DNA from: Verpa conica
Taxonomy: Eukaryota > Ascomycota > Pezizomycetes > Pezizales > Morchellaceae
Direction: 5' to 3'
DNA length: 64,000 nucleotides
Assembly: GCA_033030425.1 (NCBI GenBank)
Contig: JAUFSD010000011.1
Coordinates: forward strand, 496,001-560,000
This document shows, one piece after another, positions 35,362-47,895 of the stretch. The notes beneath the pieces were generated by a model. The model was not told where the DNA came from. It ran no database searches and worked only from the letters and a program-made list of their open reading frames with translations. The stretch's first letter is position 1, and every line of letters starts with the position of its first letter. Made by a program: the position numbers and the translations under genes.

Positions 35362-36410
35362 TTCAGCGGTTTCTCATGGGAAATTCAAAAATAGGAAAAG
35401 GTTCTGGGATTTTTGGGACATATATCTGTTGGAGTATGTTTAATTTGCGGGTGTCTTATATAACTGGATGGTGCATGGTTCTATTTTTGATTTTTTTTCC
35501 CCCTGATATTTACTATCGATACCGATACCACTTGAAATCATTTATTCTCGGTTTACTCATATTTATACCTTCCAAATTTCTTATTAGGGGGGTGGCTCAA
35601 TTACAATTCTTCATGTTTTTCAATAGGTAAACTTTTGCGTCCAATGCCTCAAGGCTGGTTCAGCTGTTTTTTTTAAATCTAAAACTTAAATATTACCCTG
35701 GGCGATTTGAAGTACTAGAGACTATCCGCTGTGATCGGTTAAGCATGTTATTTTTTTCTCTTTCCACGAGATCTATTCTGTAGGATAGCACAGGTTTCAG
35801 GTTTACTAACCGAATAATGTTGCAGCTAAATCATCCAAGGGAGGAAGCTTGTCTTTCGAAGGTGAGTAAATGCGCCGGAGTTTATGTACGTGTAGCTCTT
35901 ACTTAGGTGTTGATGTCATGCGAGTAGACAGGTTCGGAGTGTCAGAAACCCGAGCGGCTGCGGGACCGGTAACCGTTAGGTACATACTAGACATGTACCC
36001 GCTGCTCGTGCGGTATACCTATATAATTTACCGAAGGGGAATGTGAGTGAGGTTAGACAGTGGAACGGCAAGGATCCCGCGGGCCGCGATAGCAGCGCTG
36101 CTGCCGGCATGTACCGATATGCAATAGTCACTGTAGATGGTAAGCCGAGCTCATGTTTTTCTTCTTGGGCCATCTAAATGCGTACATGTGTTTAGGTATC
36201 ATATACCTGAATAATAATTTAGAATAATTATGTAAAAGGAAAAAAGAAAGGAAAAAGAGAAATGGTTGAGTGTCTGATGCGTCACTAAAGTATCCCCAAC
36301 ATAAAACAGCAAGGCCAAATAGATCAAAATATGTAAAATTAACCGCGGTCTGCATACGCCACACATAAAAAAACCCCCCAGGCTTGAAGTATAGCCCTAA
36401 AAGTCACTAC
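35362..36410. other. convergent intergenic region
   Basis: This is the 3' flank of velB and of the convergent Yju2 gene. T-rich runs and short frames are present, with no supported gene, RNA or repeat. Confidence 0.45.
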
Positions 36411-37352
36411 CTATACAAGTGATTTAGACTTCTTTTTGATACCCAGCGCAGCACCTAGGTCTCGCTTCCTCTTAACTGTCTTCTTGAAGCTTGGTATTTC
36501 CACCTTTGTCGCTTCCTCAGCAGTAGTAGGTGATGGCCCTGCTTGAACCAGGGGGCCGTCGGTGCCCTCGACCACTCTCCGAACAAATTTGTCCTCATCG
36601 GTTCGAAATGCCTTCTTTGCAGCTTCCTCATCTTCCCGATCCTGTCTTTCCCTCTCTAGTTGCGACTCGTCCTTAACTTCGAGCAAGGTTTCCAACACGT
36701 CCTCCTGATCTACCCTCTCATTCCGTGCATTCCGTGTCCTAATCTCGTCCAGCGCGTCGGCGATCTGCATCTCGCGTTTAGAATCCAAGGTCTTTGTCTC
36801 TAGTTTGGCCATGGCGCTCTCATTCTCTTCCTCTTCAAGTCGATTTAAGCGTTCCTCTTCTGTCTCCTCTTTCTCGCCGTGGTCGCGCCAGGGCTCAAAA
36901 TTTCGCTCGGCACCCTTCTCACAGGTGTAATCCATGTTCTTCGGGTCCGTTTTGAAAGTGATTTCGGCAGAGCATCGTGTACATCTAATGTAAAATCGGA
37001 ATATGCTGATGTTATAGTATTCTGGAAGAGATTTTATTAGTTTAAAGATAATTGAGAGATAGGAGGTGGATCCCTTACTCTCGCCTGAGTGCTCTTTGCG
37101 CGCATTAAATTTACGACCCTTGTAGATAAACTCGCCACAACTTCGACACTTCATGCTGAATGGTGCCATAAGGCGGACAGTCTGCTGCTTAGGACCCGTG
37201 GGCTTCGGGCCCTTGTTTCGAACAATCTTTGACGGATCGAAATCCGGGGGATAGCTGTAGAGGAAGACTAGTTAGTAAATATCATGATATGTCAATCTGT
37301 TGAGTACGGTAATGAAGACTTACTATTTCTGAAGTACCTTACGTTCTGACAT
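36411..37352 (-). CDS. YJU2: pre-mRNA splicing factor Yju2/Cwf16 (CCDC94 family)
   Basis: Yju2 is a step-one spliceosome factor that stabilises the branch helix at the Prp2/Cwc25 stage. Three exons (37352-37324, 37254-37079, 37021-36411), 271 aa. The protein starts [20 protein letters not shown], followed by VRLMAPFSMKCRSCGEFIYK with the first CxxC. Then comes GRKFNARKEHSGEKYYNISI and FRFYIRCTRCSAEITFKTDP with the second CxxC, forming the zinc site. The motif MDYTCEKGAERNFEPWRD and a long charged helix (EEERLNRLEEEENESAMAKL) follow, ending in a Lys-rich KKTVKRKRDLGAALGIKKK. The close relative Cwf16/Saf4 (CCDC130) usually lacks this exact start, so Yju2 is preferred. It is divergent from MSH4, with starts only 305 bp apart. 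Confidence 0.93.
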
Positions 37353-37657
37353 TGCGGCGTTGTTGACGTTGGACGGTGACGATGGGTTGTTTCAGTAAAC
37401 GATGGCGAGAGGTGAGAGTATGAGAATGGAGCTGAGCCAGGCTATACCTGATGTGTATATGTATGATTGATTAGATCTTCATGCAAGATAAGATAAGATA
37501 TAGGACTGGAGATCTCGGTCCCGGGCCGATCTTAGACCACTGATCTGCAAAGCTTGTTTTGCCTGCAGCATACTCCGAATAATTTGCCATTGTTAACGTG
37601 GCCGCCCCACTCCCTGAATGTGATACCTCCCATATACTTGCATGTAGTCTTGCAGTT
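37353..37657. promoter_or_regulatory. compact divergent promoter between YJU2 and MSH4
   Basis: 305 bp separate the two start codons. It contains a short GATAAGATAAGATA cluster at 37487-37500 (three GATA cores), a plausible GATA-factor site. A housekeeping splicing gene and a meiotic gene share this region; the mechanism of separate control is not visible. Confidence 0.4.
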
Positions 37658-40600
37658 ATGAGCTTTTATCTCCAATCCTTATCCTCAGGGCCTTCCCCCC
37701 CTTCTACCTCAACAGGTCGCCCAAGAACAGGCCGTCCACGAACTGCTGCCTCAACGGTAGGGGGCGTCCAGCAGGTAGTATGTGCCGTGGCAGAGTCTCG
37801 TGGGGTCTCGGCTACTGTGGGACTTTGCTTCGTGAACTTAACGACTGGTATTTTCTGCTTATATTGATACTGAGTTTTAAATGTGCATTAGAAACAGTGG
37901 CTGATATTGTAATCGTAGGCGAATGCGTTCTGAGCGAGATATGTGACTCACAGACATACGTTAGAACCATGCACAAGCTATCAGTATTTGATCCAACAGA
38001 GGTTAGTCGATAGAAGATCACAATTGATGAGAATTTTTTCTATTCGATCGGTGAGTTCTTAATGATTCGGTGTAGATACTAGTTCCAAACACTGCTGTCA
38101 TTCCGCGCAAATCTACACTGCTTTCAATCATGGAGCACTATATTACCGGCGCATCTATCACACAAGTCCCCCGCAAGTATTACAATGAACAGATGGGACA
38201 TGACTATATACAGCAGCTTGCATTCTTGGATGACATAGCTGGTATCAGGGTTGCTGTATCTGCGAAGTTTTACGCAATTTCCGCTGCTGCCGCAGCACTG
38301 AAGCATATCGAGCTTTCGTACATAAGATTCGCTCTCAATTCCCTCAGGATCAAGTACCAGGGAAGTGAAGGTTTAGTTTTCTGTCGCCTATCAAGTCCTA
38401 CCTCATATCAGAAATACCGGCTAATTTAGTTTTCCACGTAGGTTCGATGCTTATCGATTTTAGTACAGTCCACAGTCTAGAATTGATCCAGAACCTCCAG
38501 AATCCAAAGTCTACAGAATGTTTATTTGGACTACTGAACAACACGCTCACCCCGATGGGGGCGCGCCTGCTTCGATCAAACATATTACAGCCACTCACTG
38601 ACGCATCGACACTCAATGCAAGATTGGATGTATTGGAGGAGTTCACACAGCATGAAGAGATGTTTTTTCAGACAAGACAGGCGCTGAAAAAATTTCTAGA
38701 TATGGATAGACTTCTTACCGCAGTACGGTTTATGATCCTAATTGAAAAAAAGAAAAGAAAAGAAAAGAAACTGACAATCAAAGCTCATCACTATACCAGT
38801 TAAACCCTCACTGAAACATTCAGAGCAGTCCATTAATAATATCATCATACTTAAACAAGTGTTGCTGTGCATTTCCCCAATTTACGAGAGTCTTGTCTAC
38901 GGAAGAAGTGAGCTTTTGATGGCTATCAGGAATGTAGGAATTCTCTTATTCGCACGCCCACCACACTCCAAAGCCTGTAGGTTTAGGCTGTAGTTGACGA
39001 AAGAAATTACAGCTTTGCAGTGAGGATCGTATCGAGCCAGTTATGAACCTGATTAGTAATGTTATAAACGAAGACATCGCGTTTTCAAAAAGTCCACTTG
39101 ACCTTCGTAATCAGAGGTGCTATGCCGTCAAGGTTAGTAATTCCGATATCTCATCGGCTTCGGTTTTTTTAATTGATCTTGACACGTCCTGCTGCAGAGT
39201 GGCGTGAATGGGCTACTGGATGTTGCGCGTCAGACCTATAAGGAAGCAACAGAAGATATACATTCACTAGTTGCAGATCTAGCTGTAGAGTATGATCTCC
39301 CCCTAGAACTGAAGTTCGAGGTTGGAAGGGGCTACTATCTCCGACTTTCAGCATCAGATGTGGAGGATAAACCCTTGCCACCTGTTTTCGTGAATGTTGT
39401 GGTACGAAAAAAAGTGATTGTTGAGTTTACAACTTTGGAACTAGTCAAACGGAATGCCAAGGTGATACTTACCTTGTTCGATTCTCCCTAACCAATGATT
39501 CTTCTAAAATTTCGCCATGAGGGAATAATAGCAGTCTTCTCTCAAGCTTGCATACAAATTCATGTTCACTAACACCGAGAAACAGATCGGGGATTCCTTA
39601 ACAGAGGTTTTACTTATGAGTAAATAATTCAGAAACCGGCTTCTTTATATTCTCACACACGTAACTTATAATTCTCAAGGTGATAAGTCTGTACAGCAAT
39701 TGGTCGAAGACATCAGAAAGGAGATCTCAGCATTATACAAGGTGTGCGAGGGTATCGCAATGCTCGATATGGTTCGTTAAATCCCCTGTAGCCGTTATTA
39801 CCTGGTATATTTGGATAACGACTGACGATCATATTTTTGAAGATTGTGTCCTTTGCGCATCTCTGCACAGTTCAAGATTACGGTTTGGCTCATCTCGGGG
39901 ACTGTCTGTCGGCAGTTCAAACAAGAATAATATTACGTCCATAAAACGTGGGGGGCATCTTGCTGATGATGCTACAGTTCGTCCCGAGTTCACAGAAACA
40001 CTTGCAGTCAAGGCTGGACGTCATCCAATTCGTGAGAAGCTCTATAAAGATAAGTTTATCCCGAACGACGTTTATGCAAGTCAACAATCTAGGTAGGTCG
40101 AACTCCAGGAAAACCCCGCATTCCCAAGCCTTTTCGGGTGTTCCTAAAGTATGGGAAGTAGCGACAGGAATTCGGTCTCTTAACACCTGTTTGTTTTTTT
40201 GCTTTTTGGTGTGTGGGGGGGGCTAACGGAAAATCGTTTGACAGATTTCAGATAATCACTGGTACGTCCTATTGGATTAGGCCAATTGTTACACCAACAA
40301 CCAGCGGTTCGGGTATCTAACGTATCTAACGGCGTTCTCGACTAAATAGGTTGCAATATGTCGGGGAAGGTGTGCAGCTGTTTTTTTGACATACGAGTTG
40401 ATATTGGTGGGTTGCTGAGTAGTTATTGTCACCCTAGTCGACCTATCTGCGGTCGATCGCACTTACGGCGGTAATTGCACAAATCGGATCATTGTAAGTG
40501 CCCTGTTATTTTCAGCCCTGAAAATAACTACAAAGTCAAGTTAGAGTACTACCATAGAATTAGCGTCCCGGCTCAGTATGCCTCGTTTCCCATTACACAA

Positions 40601-41611
40601 CAGCTCTTCGCCCGTGTCTCGATGGACGACGGAATCGAAGCTAACGCTTCTACTTTTGCGTCGGAAATGCGGGAAACGGCATTTATCCTTCGTAATCTCG
40701 GCAAAGGGAGCTTGATTGTTATGGATGAGCTTGGACGAGGCACAAGTACCAGAGATGGGCTGGCGCTCGCCTTGGCGGTCTGTGAGGCACTAATCGAGAG
40801 TAGGGCCTTTGTGTGGTTTGCAACGCACTTTAGGGATTTAGCGAGTATACTTTCTGAGCGGGCTGGTGTGGTTAATCTGCATTTACAGGTCGAGGTAAGA
40901 TTTTTTTGTTTACTGAATCCAAGAGGGTACGAGTCACAGCCTGTGCATGGAAATCAATCTATCTCAGACTAGCCACAATAATTTAACTCACAGATGCCGA
41001 AATATAGATGGATGATCCAAGTACTATGACTATGCTTTACAAAGTTGCGGATGGGAGAATACAAGATCAATACTATGGTGAATTGCAAGACCAATACCCT
41101 AGTAATATATATTACGAAGGCGAATAAACAATACTTACAGTGTTCGAGAGAAATAGGTCTTACTCTAGCCCAGATTATTGGACTCCCACAGGACGTACTA
41201 GAAAAAGCTACTTTGGTATCGAAAACGCTTTCTTTAAGACTTGAAAAACAGAAACGTAAATCTAAAACATTTCACCTCTCTAGGAGAAGGAACCTTGTTC
41301 TCAAGCTAAAAGAGACACTGGTTCAAGCCAGGGAAGGGAATATGGGTGATAATGCACTGGGATCCTGGCTAGCTAAGGTTCAGGATGAGTTTGTCACTAG
41401 GATGTCAAAGCTATCGGAGGACCTTGCGGTTGACGACGACGAGATGAGTGAGAGTAGAAAGGGAGAGGATGAGGGGGATGAAGAGGATGGGGAGAGAGAT
41501 GAAAGTGGAAAAGAAGGGGTTTTAAATGACTCCTCTGGGGGTTCGAATTCGTGTTCCGAGCAGAATCATTATGGAGAAATGGATTTCAGCACTGAAGATG
41601 ATGGGACTTGA
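37658..41611 (+). CDS. MSH4: MutS homologue Msh4 (meiotic crossover)
   Basis: Msh4 forms a clamp with Msh5 that stabilises recombination intermediates and promotes crossovers. I place 17 exons, all phases consistent, 870 aa: 37658-37847, 37919-38001, 38076-38370, 38442-38722, 38784-38933, 39013-39132, 39198-39461, 39586-39619, 39680-39771, 39843-39882, 39978-40092, 40245-40261, 40350-40369, 40438-40493, 40564-40894, 41008-41077 and 41157-41611. Family blocks are VCAVAESRGVSATVGLCFVN, ECVLSEICDSQTYVRTMHKL, the MutS core DFSTVHSLELIQNLQNPKST, GCNMSGKST (Walker A, about residue 561), VPAQYASFPITQQLFARVSM, VMDELGRGTSTRDGL (Walker B/signature) and WFATHFRDLA. There is no N-terminal mismatch-binding domain I, as expected for Msh4. 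The Walker A motif is spread over 17- and 20-nt micro-exons. The acidic C-terminus is not conserved. Confidence 0.94.
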
Positions 41612-42523
41612 GAAGATTGAGCATGAGGGGGATACACTCTCACCTTTCACAGCTAACCTATAGATTGTTGAAAGATTTCAAAGCTGACATGTTATAATAA
41701 TCAATAATGGAACTTTTTTGCTTCCTAATAATAATTCTCCGTGCTTTTTCTGATCTGTTTATTTCCGTCTTCCCTTTAGCCGTTCTCTCCGCCCGTTATA
41801 CTACATGTATCTCATTTTTTGTAAATTATCTTCCACAAAATGTCCGCTAGTGCAACCAAATTACTACAGTGGGACGGGTGTTTTTCTCGGCAGTTTGCAT
41901 CCAGCTACCGAGAACTGACCGCTAACGCCTTCCACCGTCAAGCCCCCTATTTCTAAACCAACTAGGAATACATGTACAACGGCTATCTCATAGTTGTAAA
42001 CTTGGTACTTGCTGTGTCCGCTAGACGAGGTCAGTTGAGGTTGACTACTTTTGTACTCGATAGATTTTGTCTCATCTCATGGGAATTTTTCTCATCCCCG
42101 GGAGTTTGTTTTCGTTGAGAAAAATTCTTCAGACAACCGGGAGCGGAAAGTGTCGAAAGAGTTTACGCTCTCCCTACCATGGTCCCAACCTGAGCCACTG
42201 GGATTAACCTAGACATTCCTATTTGAAATCACAGTACCGCAAGTAATCTTTGACTTGTTTAATCATCTAATTTAATTACATGTAACATTGAAGGTTGATA
42301 TCATTTTTGTACATTTAATAATGGCTGTCGGTAGCACTTACATGTATATTATAAGTATCATTGACACGCTATGATGCCAAGGGCTTTGTATTATATTTTA
42401 GAGTTTTATAATTAGGGTATTCAATTTAATCTAATTAACTTATATATTCTATATTTATAGGTTTTGTAAGGCGGAAAGAAGGAAGTTTATTGAACTATAT
42501 ATATATAAATCATAAAAACACAT

Positions 42524-43038
42524 CCTAGACAGATATGTTCGTGATGGGGTTTCAGGTGAAACAGCGCACGGTTCCTGAATTAAAGAAGGCCTAAAATCTC
42601 CTCACTCAGAAAATTTACTGTAAAACAAGTATATACAAAAAATACAATGCTTAAGATGTGGATAGCTGAGATCAAATATATTTTTTAGAAATTTTTTGCA
42701 GGGTTTGATTTTACCTGGTTCTTTTTTAAAATAATTCTGAACTGTGCTTAACACTGCCAGTTTTCCCGCCGAGCCTAATTTCTATACCACCTAAAGGGTC
42801 AAAGCGCCATCTATATATATAGAGTACCATTTAGTAAGCTTTAAAAACCCAACAAAAGCTAAATACATACCTTAAAAAATTGTTAAGGGTATATAATTAA
42901 GTACCTGGAATAGTGAAGATTAATTAAGAATTTAAAGGGGATTTTTATCGTTTTTTTTTGATTTTATAATAAATTTTTTAGTACATGAAAAGAATAATGT
43001 CGTCACCTGTGAGCACATCACGAACATATCTGTCTAGG
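42524..43038. mobile_element. 515-bp element with terminal inverted repeats (MITE-like)
   Basis: The left end CCTAGACAGATATGTTCGTG (42524) continues ATG, and the right end at 43016-43038 is its perfect reverse complement over about 23 bp. A second match block CAGGTGA is present in both arms. Internal sequence has no coding frame. No clear target duplication is visible at the ends, so the exact boundary is uncertain by a few bases. Confidence 0.7.
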
Positions 43039-44788
43039 GACTGTATATGGGCGATTGACTACATGTAGTTAATTAACCGTAATACAGGGGGTATATTAAA
43101 TCTACGAGTAGTAATACCTAGGTTTACTTTTAGACATAAAAGAAAAGTGCCCCTTCATATCCCCATAATTGTGTAATATGGGGGGGGGAAGGGTCACGGG
43201 TTTCACATCGATCATAATATTATATAAGTAAAGCTGAGTCTGACTTCCATGCACAGGGGGTTTCTTTATGCCAATTTAATTAAACGACTGAAAAAGAAAA
43301 ATTTATCGAACTCCAAAGAAACACCTCACCCCACCCAACACAGCATCTTTAAGAAAAGAGCTAACGCCTAAGAGAAAAACAGAAAACCAGATTACAAGCA
43401 CGAACCAAACAATGGAATCTGAGTGCTAAATTTCTTAGTTCAATCTCTAACCTCTCTTCTTATATATCTCTAAAACGACCATAGGGAAAATGCATCATTT
43501 TTACCGAAGACTCGTGAGAATTTGATAGGATCTATCCCTTTATCTGAATCTTTGGAATCTTCGAAATTTCCCTCTTCACTGTGATCATCTCCAAAAATGT
43601 GGAATTGCTGTCGTAGTTTTCTTGGTCGCCTCTAGGATTCGGCACCTGGGTAGTGGAGGACCTAGTTCTTCGTTGATACATATATAGCTCCTCGGCATCT
43701 TTTAGACATTGATAATATCTAAGAAGGCGGGCTGCTTCAGTAGTGGTGAGACGTACTTGAGGGTTATACCTTTTCAGTTTATATTTCTCTAGTCGTTAGT
43801 CAATTAAGCTAAAGTTTTTTAAAAAAGGAGTATAATCTAAATTAATTCTATGTTAGGGTGTACATAGATGTGCCGAGCCCGCAGAATAATCTAGCTAAGG
43901 CACTTGTCTTAAAACCCACTAAGACCTAACGAGATTCTGAAGCTCTTGGGGTTGTTCTCTCAGGCCGAGTAGTCCCTCCGATGGATGGGGTTGGTATTCC
44001 TTTGGGTAAAATGACTAGGCTGGGTTCCGAGCCTTTAGGGCAATACATGACGTGCAAACACTGCCGTAGAGAAGGCTGGAGCTAGCCAGAGGTCTAGGAT
44101 GATATATGAAGGGTCTACCCTACTCTAATGTCATACAAATACAATATGTGAGTTTGGGTTTAGTTAAGCTGGGCTAGGGCGGTCATTTTTCAAACTGCTG
44201 GTAGTTATTGAGCAAGGTCTTTTGAGAGGTATCGGTAGATGTATCTTTACTATTTCGGAGAGGGTTGGTGTCAGGCTTTCTTCACCTGAAAGTCGCTAGT
44301 TGGATTCTAGAGTGCAGCGTGTGGACATTTCAAATTATGCTGGTGGTGAGAAGAGCTATTGTAGTTAAGCTAATACAATAGGAAGACAGGGGTAATCACA
44401 TAGATAAGAGCATGTATGACGTTGGATGAAGATTTCATCTATTGTACTATAGGTAAAGTAATCGAGAATGTCATTATACCTAGGGTTAGAGGCGCATCCA
44501 TATTTAATCGGCGCAGCACTTCTACTACAACCCGAGGCAAGTACCCCTTGTAGCGATCAGAAGGTTAATCACAGCAAAGGAAATAGCGAGTGACAATATG
44601 TGATTGGGTCTAGAGACACGAGGGTCGCGAGTAAATCCAGTACCTCTAGTCTGCGTAGTTTTTCCAATCGGCCCACAGCCTTTTTACAGGTAATTATTTA
44701 TTATCAGCCACCTAGTGTACGAACAAATTTGTTGGCCAAACTTACGCCCCAGACTATAACTCTAGGGCATCCCTAATCTTCCTGCCTA

Positions 44789-45402
44789 AGTATATAAATA
44801 CACCCATACTCGCATTTCAAGAAAGTGTTCTCTCACTTGGCAAAACACACCAAAAATCGACTTTTTCAACACAACACCAAAAATTCCCAACATACCCAAA
44901 TTACTTGCCCTTTAGGCATGAGGCAATTCTAGACAGCTTATTTTATATATGTAGTTTGTGGAGTAGGAGATGCTGTCTAGGTGGAGTTATATTGGAGGTG
45001 TAAATACTTCTCTTGTGCATATTAGAACCCAACCATAAGAGCATTCTAATTTTACCTAACAGCCATAGCGCATAATTTAGAGACTCTCAAAAGCCTATAG
45101 CTTTATTTTGGGCTTTATTTACACATATGTTGTTGAGCTATGCCCATAGGTAGAAGGGACTAAAAATCATACCACAGCTAGATATATTGATAACTCACAT
45201 AATTCAACCTAGAGAGCCCCTATCAATTTGAGACTTTACTATTTTAATGATATAGGTCACAAATAGTTTCTATTAAAAAAGCATGCTTTTCATATGTGTA
45301 AAAGTTTTGGTGTTGTGCTGAAAAAGCCGATTCTTGGTGTGTTTTGCCAAGTGGGCGAACACTTTCTTGAAATATGAGTATACCTGGGGTTTATTAAATA
45401 CT
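44789..45402. mobile_element. ~614-bp element with ~100-bp terminal inverted repeats
   Basis: The left arm (from 44789; strongest from 44813, CAAGAAAGTGTTCTCTCACT then TGGCAAAACACACC) is matched in inverted orientation by the right arm ending near 45402 (TGGTGTGTTTTGCCAAGTGG and TTTCTTGAAATATGAGTAT). Arms differ mostly by G/A and C/T changes. The body has no coding frame. It is likely a non-autonomous DNA element. Confidence 0.75.
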
Positions 45403-47020
45403 CGGGGCGGGGTTGCAACCAAGATTCGTCATGATATAGTCCTAATTAAGACAACAAAGACAAATATAAAGATAGTTTCCCTTGTTAGGCTATAAAGCGA
45501 CTGTATAATTGTTTGGTCCACTGTTATTTTTGCTTTTCCAGTAGTTACTGCCGTGTCGTCGTTTAGAGGGTCCCACGACCTTACTTGGAGTATTTAATAA
45601 ACGTCTGAGTACGTATATATTCACTGCCGAAAACATGGTTATCGTATAACCTAAGGCGCCGTCGCTGTTTATACTTTGGTTAACTTTCCTAAGAGAATTC
45701 TTTAATAATATAAATATATGAGGGTGGATAGATATGTAAAGAGGATCAAGGCCTTTGTTCGGGGGTGGCTTTGTTCCACGAATGCTATACCGGACCTCTT
45801 TTGAGAATAATCCCTATCGGATAAGTTATGACTTGATGAACATCTTCCCCCAAAATGACATAGGTACTGGGTTATTAAAAGCTGCTTTAGGGAATATAAT
45901 CTTCTGATGCTGGGAGGTGGTCTAGGATATTCTATTCCTGGGTAGGGATTCACCTGTTCACACAATGGCAGATAATTTCGCTTCGATCCTCTACACGTAC
46001 AGGCGCTGGGCCCCCGCACCCCCCGGTCTAAAATGAAAGGGACAAAGAATCTATCAATTCTATACAAACAAACCGTAAAGCTAGCCTAGAATGAGTATGA
46101 AAAAAAACTGCTGGATACTGAAACTCGTAAGGGGTAGCCTACATCTCAGTTACACTCTTGAATTCTGGAATGGGGTCGCCACTTACCAGTGACAGGGTAT
46201 TCTTAGGCTTTGTAGTTCCTTTTATATTTAATGCAATCCATTATATATCTTTAGCGGTAAATTTTTACGATTCCAGGCGTTGAGTAGGCGAATAGCAAGA
46301 GATTTGTTGCCATTGATTTCTACGTACGTATACTGATAACGGAACGAAACATCCTTCTTTGGAAGGTGTGAGATGAATTAAGTACATGTATATGTAGGGG
46401 TTAATATCTAAATCCTATAGATTTAACACCGGCCTATATGTAGTCAACCTACTTGCCGAGCCGACATTGAACTGTTCTACGGTAAGCCAACTATGAAGAG
46501 CAACCTACTATAGTAGACTTCCGTTAATATAAAAGAGTATATATGTATTTATATGCTTGAGGCTGAAATTTCATACTCATATAGACTACTTACCCTTATA
46601 GCATAGTCGTATATCCGAAAATAAGCTAAATACAACTTTAATACCATGTTCTTATAAATTAGCTATTCTTATAACAAAATCTACTGTAATAGTGACAATA
46701 CATCGGAGATCTCGCTCATAAACAATATTACGAAATGCCCCGATGCTTATTCTACATCTATATAGCGGAAATCGATGTAGTACGGACTAGTTAAGGTACA
46801 TTACCAATATATGTTATACGTTAAATGAACCTATTAAGACTCAGTAGCTACTTGCCAATTGCAACATATATAAGTGCGGCAGAAACCTAACAATAAGGTA
46901 GCTGAAGCAGGTGGTCATTCCTATGAGCCATTATATTCCCTTCATCTCGTAAAATTAGATGTTACTGATAATCTACTACAGAGGTTCTTAGTTATTCATG
47001 CTACTAGCCCTACTAGCCTC

Positions 47021-47044
47021 GCGTTCTAGGGAGTCCTAGAACGC
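47021..47044. repeat. perfect 10-bp hairpin
   Basis: GCGTTCTAGG, a 4-nt loop GAGT, and CCTAGAACGC form a perfect stem in an AT-rich non-coding background. Function unknown. Confidence 0.5.
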
Positions 47045-47711
47045 TGGAACTATCTAAATCACCCTGAATCGTAGCTCATACTTCTTCCTACCCTCTAGCT
47101 CTTGGCTGTCCTATTGTTTTGAAGTGCCCTACTATTTGTTGTGCCCCCCGTGTTCCATAGAACAATAAATAATAATAGATTAGACTTTTAGAGTAGTTTG
47201 ACCCTGACCCCAATAACAATAAGAAACTTCTTAGTATAACTTTATAGATGCCTTTGCTTAATTATATTATTATCGTTGAACGTCTAAATACAATAAACAT
47301 CTTAATCTAGTTGACTTGTCGCCCTATTATATCGTCCATGCACAGTAACTCGCTCCTAGCACCCAATATATTTTACTTTCGAATACCGAAAAACTTGTAT
47401 TATACTATATATGACTATGCCGCTCTATGTAATTAATGAGTAAAACAAAACGAAACGAAACAAAACATGCCTAGCTCTCTGGTTGTCACGATATATACCG
47501 AGACGTACTCTATTTAGTACGGAACTCTGAAGACGAACCGTTTCGACTAGCAACAAGATTCATCATTCAAAGCTTCTAGTCCGTAAATCTCTAACTGAGT
47601 CGTTCACCCCGATGATATATGTATACCCCCAATGGCAGACAGGGGTTAAACACCTCAGTCCCAACTCTAATCCTGGTACCTTGCCTTTTTAAACTCTTTA
47701 CATTAGAGGTA

Positions 47712-47895
47712 CAGTCACACCTCGCTATAAGAAATCTCGTTATAAGAAAAGCCTTGCTGTAAGAAACTTTTTCTAGGTCAACTCTGATTTTTCTACACCA
47801 AATTTACCCTTGCTATAAGGGAAATCTTCGGAAAACTTGCTATAAGAAACGAAATCGGCTGATTTCTTGGCGTTTATTATAGCGAGGTGCAACTG
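47712..47895. mobile_element. 184-bp TA-flanked MITE (Tc1/mariner-like ends)
   Basis: The left end CAGTCACACCTCGCTATAA and the right end TTATAGCGAGGTGCAACTG are inverted repeats, and the element is flanked by TA on both sides (47710-47711, 47896-47897). The motif TGCTATAAG/CTATAAGAAA recurs internally. No coding frame. TA target sites and CAGT..ACCTCGCTATAA ends are typical of the Tc1/mariner-pogo group. A second copy lies at 61954-62086. Confidence 0.8.

Noticed and set aside
43520..43793. Coding-like minus-strand stretch LTTTEAARLLRYYQCLKDAE...
   Set aside because: About 90 codons without start, ends in a stop, no domain I recognise, inside an AT-rich desert. Could be a transposon fragment but unsupported.
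45702..46067. 121-codon minus-strand frame in the gene desert
   Set aside because: Composition and lack of any motif or splice structure fit a chance frame.
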